A DNA stretch of 64,000 nt from Methanocorpusculum sp. (lineage in GTDB: Archaea; Halobacteriota; Methanomicrobia; Methanomicrobiales; Methanocorpusculaceae): NCBI RefSeq assembly GCF_030655665.1, contig NZ_JAUSPQ010000007.1:124001-188000 (forward strand), given 5' to 3'. Made by a program: the position numbers and the translations under genes. Below the pieces are notes generated by a model. The model saw only the letters and a list, made by a program, of their open reading frames with translations, was not told the DNA's origin and did no database searches. Below, piece by piece: positions 26,610 to 35,220 of the stretch; position 1 is the stretch's first letter, and each line of letters starts with the position of its first letter.

Positions 26610-28322
26610 ATGTCCATAACGCCCCGCCTCCTCCTCATCGCACTTTTACTGAGCGCTCTGTGTATCCTCCCCGCCGCGGCCGAGCTTCCGTCCTCCTACG
26701 ACCCGCGGGACCTGAACCTCACCCCCGTGATAACCGACCAGGGAAATTTCGGACTCTGCTGGGCATTCGCCGCCGTCAGCTCACTCGAATCCAGCATGAT
26801 CTATCAGGATCCGGAAAACTACACCGGGATAGATCTCTCCCCCTACCACCTCGCGTACTTCACCTACAACCGCGAAGATATCAGCGACCTGACATCTCCT
26901 TTTCCCGGACTTGAAGAAATCGCCGGAGACATTACCATCACCCCCTCTTGGGATATCATCGACAACATCCGCGGACTGAATACCGGCGGCTATGAATATC
27001 AGGGAAAATACTCACTTGCTTCAGGGATCGGAGCAGTGAATGAATCCCTGGTCCCCTTCGACTCGTACGGAAACAACACACCGATCTCACCGGATCTCGC
27101 CATCTCCGAAAACGAGATCCTGCTGGATTCTGCCTTCTCCATCTCCCTCGACGATACAGACGCCATAAAAACGCATCTCATGCACAGCGGAGCAGGCATA
27201 CTCTCATTTTACGTAGCCTACGATGAACCCTACCTGACCCAGATAGACACCGGCGACTGGGCGTATTATCTTGGATCAACAGACAAAGACACTCTTCCAG
27301 ATGCCGGAGGTCACGCCGTTCTTCTCATCGGGTGGGACGATACCTTTGGATCCTTTGATCTGACGCCCGATCAGGACGGAGCCTGGCTGATCCAGAACTC
27401 GTGGGGAACTGACCCCGCAAACTGCTCGTATATCTGGATATCCTACAATGAGCCAAGCCTTGGCGGGATCTTCTTTTATGTCGGAGGAGAACCGCCCTAC
27501 GATCACAATTATCAGTATGACGGGGGAACGCTGGCAAATGATCGCCCAACCGACCAGACGACCGTGTCGATCGCGAACGTGTTCACCGCCGGCGGGGACG
27601 AGCTGATCAGAACAGTATCTCTGGATACGAACCAGTCAGTGAGATACAGCGTATCTGTGTACACTGACCCGACGGAGAATGCCCCGGATACCGGCAGATT
27701 GTCTGCACAGCAGAGCGGCGATATTCCCTATCCGGGATATTATACGATCGATCTGGATGAGCCGGTGCCGATAGAAAAGGGACAGACCTTTTCTGTCGTG
27801 TATGAGCTCGAAACAGACGGGCTGCTGAATATTTCGATCGACTCCTCTATCGTATCAGAGGATGCCGAGACGGTGACTTTTGCAAAAGCGGGACAGAGTT
27901 ATCTGAATGACGGGACGGGATGGACAGATATGAGTGCGGACGGGGAGACGAATCTCCGGATCAAAGCATTCACGAACGATACGGTGTTTTCGATCACGGT
28001 CGATCCGGTCGCTGTTTCGATAAAAGAGCAGGGTGTTTCGGTTACCGGAACGACGAACTTCGCAATCGGAAGGGAGATCACGGTGACGCTTGTCTGTCCG
28101 AACGGAGATGTCCGGGCAGAGACGGCTGAGGTGAGGAAAGGTTCACCGGCGAATTTCTGGGAGGTTACGTTTTCCCCGGTGAAGCTGACGGAGGAGGAGT
28201 ATTTTGTGTCGGCGGTGAGAAACGAGGTCCTGGCGGAGGGGGTGTTTGTGCCGAGCGGATTTAAGGATATGCTGGTTTTTGGAGCGAAAGGGACGATCAT
28301 GCCGGCGAAGAGCGTAGTTTAG
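26610..28322 (+). CDS. Secreted papain-like cysteine protease (C1 family)
   Basis: A 570-residue protein with an N-terminal signal peptide (LLLIALLLSALCILPAAA). The C1 catalytic domain occupies about residues 25-300: DQGNFGLCWAFAAVSSLESS holds the catalytic Cys near 48, GGHAVLLIGWDD holds the His near 235, and WLIQNSWGTD holds the Asn near 262. A beta-rich domain follows (about 300-460), resembling the lectin-like domain of microbial C1 peptidases. A final Ig-like segment (about 460-570) is possibly for surface attachment. No membrane anchor is obvious. Role: extracellular protein degradation or surface maturation. Base composition matches the host. Confidence 0.85.
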   Translation: MSITPRLLLIALLLSALCILPAAAELPSSYDPRDLNLTPVITDQGNFGLCWAFAAVSSLESSMIYQDPENYTGIDLSPYHLAYFTYNREDISDLTSPFPGLEEIAGDITITPSWDIIDNIRGLNTGGYEYQGKYSLASGIGAVNESLVPFDSYGNNTPISPDLAISENEILLDSAFSISLDDTDAIKTHLMHSGAGILSFYVAYDEPYLTQIDTGDWAYYLGSTDKDTLPDAGGHAVLLIGWDDTFGSFDLTPDQDGAWLIQNSWGTDPANCSYIWISYNEPSLGGIFFYVGGEPPYDHNYQYDGGTLANDRPTDQTTVSIANVFTAGGDELIRTVSLDTNQSVRYSVSVYTDPTENAPDTGRLSAQQSGDIPYPGYYTIDLDEPVPIEKGQTFSVVYELETDGLLNISIDSSIVSEDAETVTFAKAGQSYLNDGTGWTDMSADGETNLRIKAFTNDTVFSITVDPVAVSIKEQGVSVTGTTNFAIGREITVTLVCPNGDVRAETAEVRKGSPANFWEVTFSPVKLTEEEYFVSAVRNEVLAEGVFVPSGFKDMLVFGAKGTIMPAKSVV

Positions 28323-28387
28323 GTTGATAGGGTATATTGACATTCTTATATGAAGAAAGGAGTCGGGATGGGTGTGGATGTATGAGG

Positions 28388-28577
28388 AAAACCAACCGCG
28401 AATCGGCGCGAATCCGCCCTTCGGGCGAGGCGAATCGGATTTGCTATTCCTCACTCTCGCAAGTCTCTCGCAAGGCAAAGCCTTGCTCGGCTGAGGTCGC
28501 CCCTACGGGTCAGCCTGCCCTCGACTTGCTCGTCCCTTCATCGGGATCGTTCGGGCAAATCCTGTCGCCGCCCCAGC
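28388..28577. repeat. Left arm of a large imperfect inverted repeat
   Basis: This arm and 28682-28832 read as near reverse complements. Shared blocks include AACCGCGAATCGGCGCGAAT, CCTCACTCTCGC, TTGCTCGTCCCTTCATCGGG and GTTCGGGCAAATCCTGTCG. Between shared blocks the arms carry different small hairpins: this arm has CGCCCTTCGGGCG, AAGGCAAAGCCTT and a CTCGGCTGAGG...CAGCCTG module that the other lacks. Open frames here lack credible protein features. Confidence 0.85.
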
Positions 28578-28681
28578 GGCTCCCGTGAGGGGGATAGACA
28601 CTGAGCAGTCCTAAAAATGGTAAAATGTTCTTTTACTCCCGACCCTAAATGAGAAAGGGGAGAAAATTATCATGGGGAGGC

Positions 28682-28832
28682 GCTGGGGCGCCGACAGGAT
28701 TTGCCCGAACGGTCCCGATGAAGGGACGAGCAAGACAGCGAAGCTGGATTGCGAGAGTGAGGAAAAGCAAATCCGATTCTGGGAGCAAGCCAAAGGCTTG
28801 CGGGATTCGCGCCGATTCGCGGTTGGTTTTTC
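28682..28832. repeat. Right arm of the large imperfect inverted repeat
   Basis: This is the reverse-complement partner of 28388-28577, about 105 bases downstream. It carries GCAAGCCAAAGGCTTGC in place of the left arm's CGCCCTTCGGGCG hairpin and lacks the left arm's extra module. The 28578-28681 spacer contains nothing I recognise. Confidence 0.85.
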
Positions 28833-29010
28833 TCTTGTGTCTACATGAACGCCATACACGAAATCGAAGCACATCTCATAAGTACATCAGTTTTTTCATG
28901 TATCCATACCCGGCATTATTTTTTCGGGAGTAAGAGTATGTATTGAGACTTGAAATATATAAAAATGGAGATTTCACATTATTAATGTGCTTTAAACTGT
29001 ACTTTTTTGA

Positions 29011-29649
29011 TTATTTTTCCCGAATAAATAAAACAAATCTAATTAGTGAAAGCACAATTCCAGAAATAATACAAATAATACCTATTATTAGGAGTAGTTG
29101 GTTGAATGAAAGTAATATACCAATTGAATAAATAATCGCTCCAATAGGGAGAAGGATCAAACTAACCGGCCATAATTGAGATGATATCTTAAAACGAACA
29201 CCCTCTTTCGGAGGAGGAGTCAATGATATTGCAATAAGTAATAGGACAAGAAAAAGGATAGATACAATGATTAAACAAATACTGAAGCATGCCAGATTAC
29301 CTTTGATTAAAGAGTAAATCGTCACAGGGATAAATGAAATCATTAGAGCCAAAAGAAAACACAAGAGTTTCGTCTCAAATCCCGAAACGGGTTTCTTGAG
29401 TAAAGTGAATGGAATGTACCAATACAAGATACCCAAGAAAAATGCGATCACACTAGCACAGATAAGAAATACCGTTACACCCCAAGTCTCTCTTGAATCA
29501 GGAAAGCAGGCAGAAAACATTGAAGGAATGCCAATGAACGCCATTATCGTAGACAGGGCAATCACGAGAAAATTCCAATTGGTTTCTTTGACGGCAGGGG
29601 CGGATGTTTCGTTCAGTTTTATTTTCTTTCTATCACGGGAAATAACCAT
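29011..29649 (-). CDS. Hypothetical six-helix membrane protein
   Basis: A 212-residue protein with a short basic N-terminus (MVISRDRKKIKL) and about six hydrophobic segments covering nearly the whole chain (WNFLVIALSTIMAFIG, VFLICASVIAFFLG, LLCFLLALMISFIP, CLIIVSILFLVLLLIA, PVSLILLPIGAIIYSIG, LLLIIGIICIISGIVLSLI). No family recognised. A+T-rich, unlike the preceding protease. It ends close to the repeat-bearing interval and stands alone, divergent from nothing obvious. Confidence 0.6.
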   Translation of the reverse strand: MVISRDRKKIKLNETSAPAVKETNWNFLVIALSTIMAFIGIPSMFSACFPDSRETWGVTVFLICASVIAFFLGILYWYIPFTLLKKPVSGFETKLLCFLLALMISFIPVTIYSLIKGNLACFSICLIIVSILFLVLLLIAISLTPPPKEGVRFKISSQLWPVSLILLPIGAIIYSIGILLSFNQLLLIIGIICIISGIVLSLIRFVLFIREK

Positions 29650-29746
29650 GAATGTGACTGATCTTTATACTTACATAAATCTATCCGGGATGAAATGACC
29701 AAAACGTGAAAAAAAGAATGTTGCCTGATCTGTCAGGTGAAAAAGG

Positions 29747-30373
29747 TCAGATCCCTTTTTTATGCAGATGATATGAGTAGATGAATGGTGCTGCGACCAT
29801 CACGATGATCACCCCGAAGAAGACCGGGACCCAGAACCAGACGAGGAACGAGTTCACGATCAGCACAAACCCGCCGATCATCCAGAGATACCCGGCGAGT
29901 CGATGGGTCCGTCTCCAGTTTTCCTCGCTTTCAAGCGTCCATTTGATCCGAATTCCGGCGACCGGATTCTGTTTTGTCTTTGGAAAGTAGTTGCCGATGA
30001 TGATAAACACAACGCCTACCAGGACCGGGGCAATGATCTGGATCGGGATATCCGCACCAAGACCCTTAAACAGGGCGATCGGAGCGATCACGAGCGCGAT
30101 TATCGCACAGAGCCAGCGGGAAAACTTGATCATCATGCTCTGATTTTCCCCGCCGTATTTTCTGGTCGAAACATTTACGATGATGTTAAAGAGACACAGA
30201 AGCATCGGAATACCGAATACTACGAGATCTTTAGGTCCCCAGCTGTCCGGATTGCCGGCAAAGTCGAAATGGATCGGGATCGAATCGGGCAGTTGGTCAT
30301 ACAGCAGTACCCCTAGAGCGATCGGCAGAAGACAGATCACCGATGTGATTATCAGGGTTTTATCAATTTTCAT
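29747..30373 (-). CDS. SdpI family membrane protein (DUF1648)
   Basis: A 208-residue membrane protein with the N-terminal DUF1648 signature (LPDSIPIHFDFAGNPDSWGPKD near residues 29-47) and the C-terminal SdpI domain (GNYFPKTKQNPVAGIRIKWTLESEENWRRTHRLAG near 128-162). About six helices. In Bacillus, SdpI confers immunity to the SdpC toxin and signals to SdpR; related proteins are widespread and often serve unknown roles. Here it is overlapped by 11 bases by the upstream ArsR/SdpR-like regulator, so the two-gene arrangement of that system is kept. No SdpC-like toxin gene is seen nearby. Confidence 0.88.
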   Translation of the reverse strand: MKIDKTLIITSVICLLPIALGVLLYDQLPDSIPIHFDFAGNPDSWGPKDLVVFGIPMLLCLFNIIVNVSTRKYGGENQSMMIKFSRWLCAIIALVIAPIALFKGLGADIPIQIIAPVLVGVVFIIIGNYFPKTKQNPVAGIRIKWTLESEENWRRTHRLAGYLWMIGGFVLIVNSFLVWFWVPVFFGVIIVMVAAPFIYSYHLHKKGI

Positions 30374-30638
30374 TTTGTACCTCTTTGAACTGGGAGATCC
30401 AACACATAAGCTCCTCGAACACCGAGAGATTCAGCTCATAATACACGAAGTTCTTGTATTTTGTTTCCGTCACAAGATCCGCTTTTTTCAGCTGGGACAG
30501 ATGATACGAAATCGTCGCTCCGGTCATGTCGAAGTGCCCGGCGATATCTCCGGCAGACATCTTCCCCTCTTTTAAGAGCGTGAGGATCTCACGCCTGACC
30601 GGATCAGATAATGCTTTGAATGTCTCGGGAAATCCCAT
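30363..30638 (-). CDS. ArsR-family regulator, SdpR type
   Basis: A 91-residue winged-helix regulator. It starts FPETFKALSDPVRREILTLLKEGKMSAGDIAGHFDMTGATISYHLSQLKKADLV, the SdpR/ArsR pattern, and has no obvious metal-binding cysteine motif. It overlaps sdpI by 11 bases. The operator candidate at 30668-30707 lies directly upstream. By analogy with Bacillus it represses its own operon, with SdpI possibly sequestering it at the membrane. Confidence 0.9.
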   Translation of the reverse strand: MGFPETFKALSDPVRREILTLLKEGKMSAGDIAGHFDMTGATISYHLSQLKKADLVTETKYKNFVYYELNLSVFEELMCWISQFKEVQNEN

Positions 30639-30667
30639 AATACTACCATACTCTTTTGACCGTGAAA

Positions 30668-30707
30668 CTATTTAGATGTATTTCTAAATTGATGATTTTC
30701 TAAATAG
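30668..30707. promoter_or_regulatory. Inverted-repeat operator of the sdpR-sdpI operon
   Basis: CTATTTAGA (30668-30676) and TCTAAATAG (30699-30707) are perfect reverse complements, with a third TCTAAAT half-site at 30683-30689. Placed 30-69 bases upstream of the regulator start, this suits ArsR-type autoregulation and could also affect the divergent TfoX-like gene. Confidence 0.65.
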
Positions 30708-30767
30708 ATCCGGCAGTCAGGAAAGACTTACGTTCTTTCATACAGATAATCTATCTACGGAGAAATC

Positions 30768-31022
30768 ATGGGCGAACTCGCTGCATTACCAAACATCGGC
30801 AAAGACACCGAAGAAAAGCTGAACAAAGTCGGAATCACGACTGCCGCAAAGCTGCGTGAAACCGGCAGCAGACAGGCTTGGCTTATGATCAGGGGGATCG
30901 ACGACTCCGCATGTCTCCACAGACTCTACGGGCTGGAAGGAGCGGTTTTAGGCGTAAAAAAAGCGGCGCTGTCCGCCGAAACAAAAAAAGAACTGAAAGA
31001 GTTCTACTCTTCGTTCAGTTGA
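30768..31022 (+). CDS. TfoX C-terminal domain protein
   Basis: An 84-residue stand-alone TfoX_C domain: LAALPNIGKDTEEKLNKVGITTAAKLRETG is a helix-hairpin-helix-like segment and LHRLYGLEGAVLG is the conserved core. In bacteria the C-terminal domain of the competence regulator TfoX has this fold; isolated versions are common and of unknown function. Divergent from sdpR and may share its control region. Convergent with a small membrane gene. Confidence 0.85.
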   Translation: MGELAALPNIGKDTEEKLNKVGITTAAKLRETGSRQAWLMIRGIDDSACLHRLYGLEGAVLGVKKAALSAETKKELKEFYSSFS

Positions 31023-31028
31023 CCGAGG

Positions 31029-31247
31029 TCATTCATTTTTTTGTTCAATCTTCTTGAACTTCCCATACTTCCCGCCGATAATGATAATGATAATTCCAAC
31101 AAAGATACCGACTATCATCAGGATAAAGTTCTGGTAGTAACCTGAGAACACAACTGATGATGCAATTATTACAGCAACACCGAGCAGGACAATGGCCGTT
31201 GAAATAACAGAACCTTCTTTCGTAAGATACTCAAAAAATGAGGACAT
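31029..31247 (-). CDS. Small two-helix membrane protein
   Basis: About 72 residues: MSSFFEYLTKEGS, two hydrophobic helices (VISTAIVLLGVAVIIASSVVF and FILMIVGIFVGIIIIIIGG) and a basic tail KYGKFKKIEQKNE. The ATG at 31247 is preferred over 31307 because the added residues are not hydrophobic and lack similarity to a leader. No family recognised. Confidence 0.55.
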   Translation of the reverse strand: MSSFFEYLTKEGSVISTAIVLLGVAVIIASSVVFSGYYQNFILMIVGIFVGIIIIIIGGKYGKFKKIEQKNE

Positions 31248-31438
31248 ACTTCTAACATACACTTCAACTCTAAATAAATGTATGGAGGATTCGATAATCC
31301 AGGGCATCCAAACACCCCGAACTTCACCCCATATTCCAAGGCTGCCTGCCGCGAACGGCCAGTACGGGAACAGTTAATTTGCATGCATAGCCTACATATA
31401 GGCATAGGAACGTCCGGGTACAGGAAAGGGACACTGAT

Positions 31439-34400
31439 ATGGTTTACAGGATATTTGTTGAGAAAAAACCCGCACTGGCAAACGAGGCACGAGCATTGCA
31501 GAATGAACTGCAGAGTCTGCTGGGCATCAAAGAACTGACATCGGTCAGAATAATCAACCGGTACGATGTCGAAAATATAGAAAAACCGCTGTTCGAATAC
31601 GCAAGATCAACGGTTTTCTCCGAGCCTCAGCTGGATATAACGTATGATGAGCTGGAGCCCGCAGGCGACGACGCCATGTTTGCCATCGAGTATCTGCCAG
31701 GCCAGTTCGACCAGAGAGCGGACAGTGCCGCCCAGTGTATCCAGCTGATCTCCCAGGGAGAGAGACCGCTCGTAAACACCGCACGGGTGTATATTCTCAA
31801 AGGAAAAATCTCCAAAGAACAGCTGCTTGCGATCAAAAAATATGTGATCAACCCGGTCGAGAGCAGAGAGGCATCTCTGGATAAACCGGCGACCCTTTCC
31901 GTAACCTACCATATCCCGACAACCGTCGAAACGCTCACCGGATTCACCAAGCTGGATGAGAAAGGTCTTACCGGCCTTATCCGCGAACTTGGTCTTGCGA
32001 TGGATCTGGACGATATCAGATTCAGTCAGCAGTATTTTATTCAGGAAAACCGGGACCCGACGATCACCGAGATCCGGATGATCGATACCTACTGGTCGGA
32101 TCACTGCCGCCACACGACGTTTTTAACGACGATCGACAAGGTAACGACGAAAAGCCCGCTTCTCCAGAAAGCATTCGACGACTACATCGCAGTCAGAAAA
32201 GAAGTCGGCCGGGAAAAACCCGTCAATCTGATGGATATCGCGACAATAGCCGTCCGACATCTGAAACAGGCAGGAAAACTCGACAAGCTGGACGAGTCCC
32301 CTGAAATCAATGCATGTACCGTGAAAATAACGGTGAACATAAACGGCAGAGACGAGGACTGGCTTCTTCTGTTCAAGAACGAGACCCACAATCACCCGAC
32401 CGAGATCGAACCGTTCGGCGGAGCGGCGACCTGTCTTGGCGGAGCGATCCGTGATCCCCTGTCGGGCCGTGCCTACGTTTATTCAGCGATGAGACTGACG
32501 GGCGCCGGAGATCCCCTGACCCCAGTAAGCGAGACGCTGACCGGGAAACTTCCGCAGAGAAAGATCGTCTCGACGGCGGCGGCGGGCTACAGTTCGTACG
32601 GAAACCAGATCGGGCTTGCTACCGGGATGGTCGATGAACTCTATCATCCGGGATACGTGGCAAAGCGGATGGAAGTCGGCGCCGTTATAGGTGCCGTCCC
32701 CATGGAAAATGTCCGGCGCGAAGTCCCGGCCGATGGTGACGTCGTGATCCTGTTAGGCGGACGGACAGGGAGAGACGGATGCGGAGGGGCGGCAGGTTCC
32801 TCGAAATCCCACACGGTAGCTTCGCTCACGAGCTGCGGAGCGGAAGTCCAGAAGGGAAATGCTCCCGAGGAGCGGAAGATCCAGAGGCTTTTTAGAAACA
32901 AGGAAGCTTCACGTCTTATCAAACGGTGTAACGACTTTGGTGCCGGCGGGGTTTCGGTCGCGATCGGAGAGCTTGCCGATGGTCTGGAGATCGATCTGAA
33001 CGCGGTCCCGAAGAAATATGAAGGTCTTGACGGGACCGAACTCGCGATCAGCGAATCGCAGGAGAGAATGGCCGTTGTCGTAGACAAAAACGACGCGGAA
33101 ACGTTCCGCTCCCTCGCTCATGCTGAAAATCTCGAAGCAACGGTCGTTGCCCGGGTCACGGAAGATCCGCGCCTGATCATGAACTGGAACGGGAAAAAGA
33201 TCGTCGATATCTCCCGCGAATTTTTGGATACGAACGGTACGGAAAAACACATCAAGATCGACCTCGCTGACCCGCAGCCGTTTGAAAAAGAGATGAAAGG
33301 CGGATTTGCCGAGAACTATGAAAAACTCGCCGGCGACTTAAACATCTGCTCGAAGAGAGGTCTTTCCGAGAGGTTCGACTCGACGGTCGGCGCCGGAACG
33401 GTCCTGATGCCGTTTGGCGGAAAATATCAGCTGACCCCGATCCAGGCGATGGTGAGCAAGATCTCGGTGGAGAAGAGCGATACCGAGGACTGTTCCCTGA
33501 TGGCATGGGGATTCAATCCGATGATCTCGGAGAAGAGTCCGTATCACGGAGCGTATCTCGCAGTCGTAGAAAGCGTCTCGAAGCTTATCGCCACCGGAGC
33601 TGAGTTTTCGGATGTGTATCTCTCGTTCCAGGAGTATTTCGAGAAGCCGGGCAAGGATCCAAAACGCTGGGGTAAGCCGATGAGCGCTCTTCTCGGCGCA
33701 TTTGCGGCCCAGATGGGGCTCGGCGTCGGGGCGATCGGAGGGAAGGATTCGATGAGCGGTTCCTTTGAGAAACTTGATGTCCCCCCGACACTGATCTCGT
33801 TTGCCGTGACGACGGAGAAGATCAAAAACATCGTGACGAACGAGTTCAAGAGTCCGGGCCATAAGGTCGTTCTGCTGAAAGCCGAGTATGATGAAAACGG
33901 TCTCCCGAAGGCTGAATCTCTGATCGCAAATTATCATCTTGTCACCATGCTTATGAGAGAGGGGAAAATCCTCTCCTGTTATACCCCTGCCTTGGGCGGG
34001 ATCGCCGAAGCCGTATTAAAAATGGCATTCGGGAACATGGTCGGATTCGTGTACGACAGCAGCGTCGATCCACAGGATATTTTTGGATACAACTACGGAG
34101 CATTTATTCTCGAACTCGCCGATGACTCCGAGATCGGTGTCCCGTTAGGTATGACAAAGTCGGACGCTTTCATCCGGTATGCCAGTGTAAAACTTCCGCT
34201 GGAAACGCTTCTGAACGTGTACGAAGCAAAACTGGAATCGGTCTATCCGTGCAATATCCCGCAGGGATCGGGCAGGATCAAAAAGATCAAGTGTGAGACC
34301 CGCAGTGCCGTGAAACCGCGTGAGCGAACTGCCCATCCGCGGGTCCTGATCCCGGTTTTCCCGGGAACGAACTGTGAGTATGACAGCGCAAAGGCCGTAG

Positions 34401-35134
34401 CAAAAGCCGGCGCAATTCCCGAGATCCTCGTGATAAACAATCAGACGGCAAAGGACACTGCCGAGTCGGTCGACCGGGCGGCGGACGCGATCCAAAAATC
34501 CCAGGCAATCTTCATTCCGGGCGGTTTTTCCGGCGGAGACGAACCCGACGGGTCAGGGAAATTCATCACGGCATTCTTCCGCAATGCAAAGATCAAGGAT
34601 GCCGTCCACGATCTTTTACAGAATCGTGACGGGCTGATCCTTGGGATCTGCAACGGTTTCCAGGCACTGATCAAGTTAGGGCTCGTTCCCTACGGAGAGA
34701 TCATCGACGTGGATGAGGATTCGCCAACGTTGACGTTCAATACGATCGGCAGACATCAGTCAAAACTCGTCCGCGTACGAGTATCTTCCGTAAAATCCCC
34801 CTGGTTCTCCAAGGTGAATGTCGGGGACGTTTTCGCGGTGCCAATTTCGCATGGTGAAGGAAGATTCCTCGCAAATGACGATGTGCTGAAGCAACTCATC
34901 GAAAACGGTCAGGTAGCAACGCAGTATGTTGATCGGACCAATCATCCGACCTCGGATATCCACTACAATCCGAATGATTCGATGATGGCGATCGAAGGGA
35001 TCACCTCGCCGGACGGGCGCGTGCTTGGTAAGATGGGACATGCGGAACGTATCGGCGACGGGCTGTACAAAAATTATGATGAAGCGTTTGATATGAAACT
35101 CTTCGAGTCGCTGGTCGAGTACTTCAGACCCTGA
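31439..35134 (+). CDS. purL: Single-chain phosphoribosylformylglycinamidine synthase
   Basis: A 1231-residue fused PurS-PurL-PurQ enzyme that converts FGAR and glutamine to FGAM. The N-terminus VYRIFVEKKPALANEARALQ is typical of the clostridial/Bacteroides large form. The PurL part contains YWSDHCRHTTF near residue 221 and two AIRS-like halves (THNHPTEIEPFGGAATC near 312-328, and the later half to ~970). The PurQ-like glutaminase has its nucleophile in ILGICNGFQALI near 1065 and HGEGRF near 1138. Archaea usually carry separate purS, purL and purQ, so this fused form suggests bacterial origin. It stands alone with T-rich DNA before it. Confidence 0.95.
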   Translation: MVYRIFVEKKPALANEARALQNELQSLLGIKELTSVRIINRYDVENIEKPLFEYARSTVFSEPQLDITYDELEPAGDDAMFAIEYLPGQFDQRADSAAQCIQLISQGERPLVNTARVYILKGKISKEQLLAIKKYVINPVESREASLDKPATLSVTYHIPTTVETLTGFTKLDEKGLTGLIRELGLAMDLDDIRFSQQYFIQENRDPTITEIRMIDTYWSDHCRHTTFLTTIDKVTTKSPLLQKAFDDYIAVRKEVGREKPVNLMDIATIAVRHLKQAGKLDKLDESPEINACTVKITVNINGRDEDWLLLFKNETHNHPTEIEPFGGAATCLGGAIRDPLSGRAYVYSAMRLTGAGDPLTPVSETLTGKLPQRKIVSTAAAGYSSYGNQIGLATGMVDELYHPGYVAKRMEVGAVIGAVPMENVRREVPADGDVVILLGGRTGRDGCGGAAGSSKSHTVASLTSCGAEVQKGNAPEERKIQRLFRNKEASRLIKRCNDFGAGGVSVAIGELADGLEIDLNAVPKKYEGLDGTELAISESQERMAVVVDKNDAETFRSLAHAENLEATVVARVTEDPRLIMNWNGKKIVDISREFLDTNGTEKHIKIDLADPQPFEKEMKGGFAENYEKLAGDLNICSKRGLSERFDSTVGAGTVLMPFGGKYQLTPIQAMVSKISVEKSDTEDCSLMAWGFNPMISEKSPYHGAYLAVVESVSKLIATGAEFSDVYLSFQEYFEKPGKDPKRWGKPMSALLGAFAAQMGLGVGAIGGKDSMSGSFEKLDVPPTLISFAVTTEKIKNIVTNEFKSPGHKVVLLKAEYDENGLPKAESLIANYHLVTMLMREGKILSCYTPALGGIAEAVLKMAFGNMVGFVYDSSVDPQDIFGYNYGAFILELADDSEIGVPLGMTKSDAFIRYASVKLPLETLLNVYEAKLESVYPCNIPQGSGRIKKIKCETRSAVKPRERTAHPRVLIPVFPGTNCEYDSAKAVAKAGAIPEILVINNQTAKDTAESVDRAADAIQKSQAIFIPGGFSGGDEPDGSGKFITAFFRNAKIKDAVHDLLQNRDGLILGICNGFQALIKLGLVPYGEIIDVDEDSPTLTFNTIGRHQSKLVRVRVSSVKSPWFSKVNVGDVFAVPISHGEGRFLANDDVLKQLIENGQVATQYVDRTNHPTSDIHYNPNDSMMAIEGITSPDGRVLGKMGHAERIGDGLYKNYDEAFDMKLFESLVEYFRP

Positions 35135-35220
35135 CCAGGTTCTCTTTTGTATGAAAAATAGGAAAGTCCCCAGGAAAAATACTATAACATTAAGACTATA
35201 TCTATTGAATAAGGATTATC

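Larger units (their letters stand above)
28323..29010. other. Non-coding interval around the inverted repeat
   Basis: Nearly 700 bases between the protease and a minus-strand membrane protein. Besides the two repeat arms there is A+T-rich DNA on the right (28840-29010) with no gene, tRNA or clear promoter visible to me. Confidence 0.6.

Noticed and set aside
28611-28933. Open frames of 75-94 codons within the large inverted repeat
   Set aside because: They run through the repeat on both strands and encode arginine-rich low-complexity peptides.
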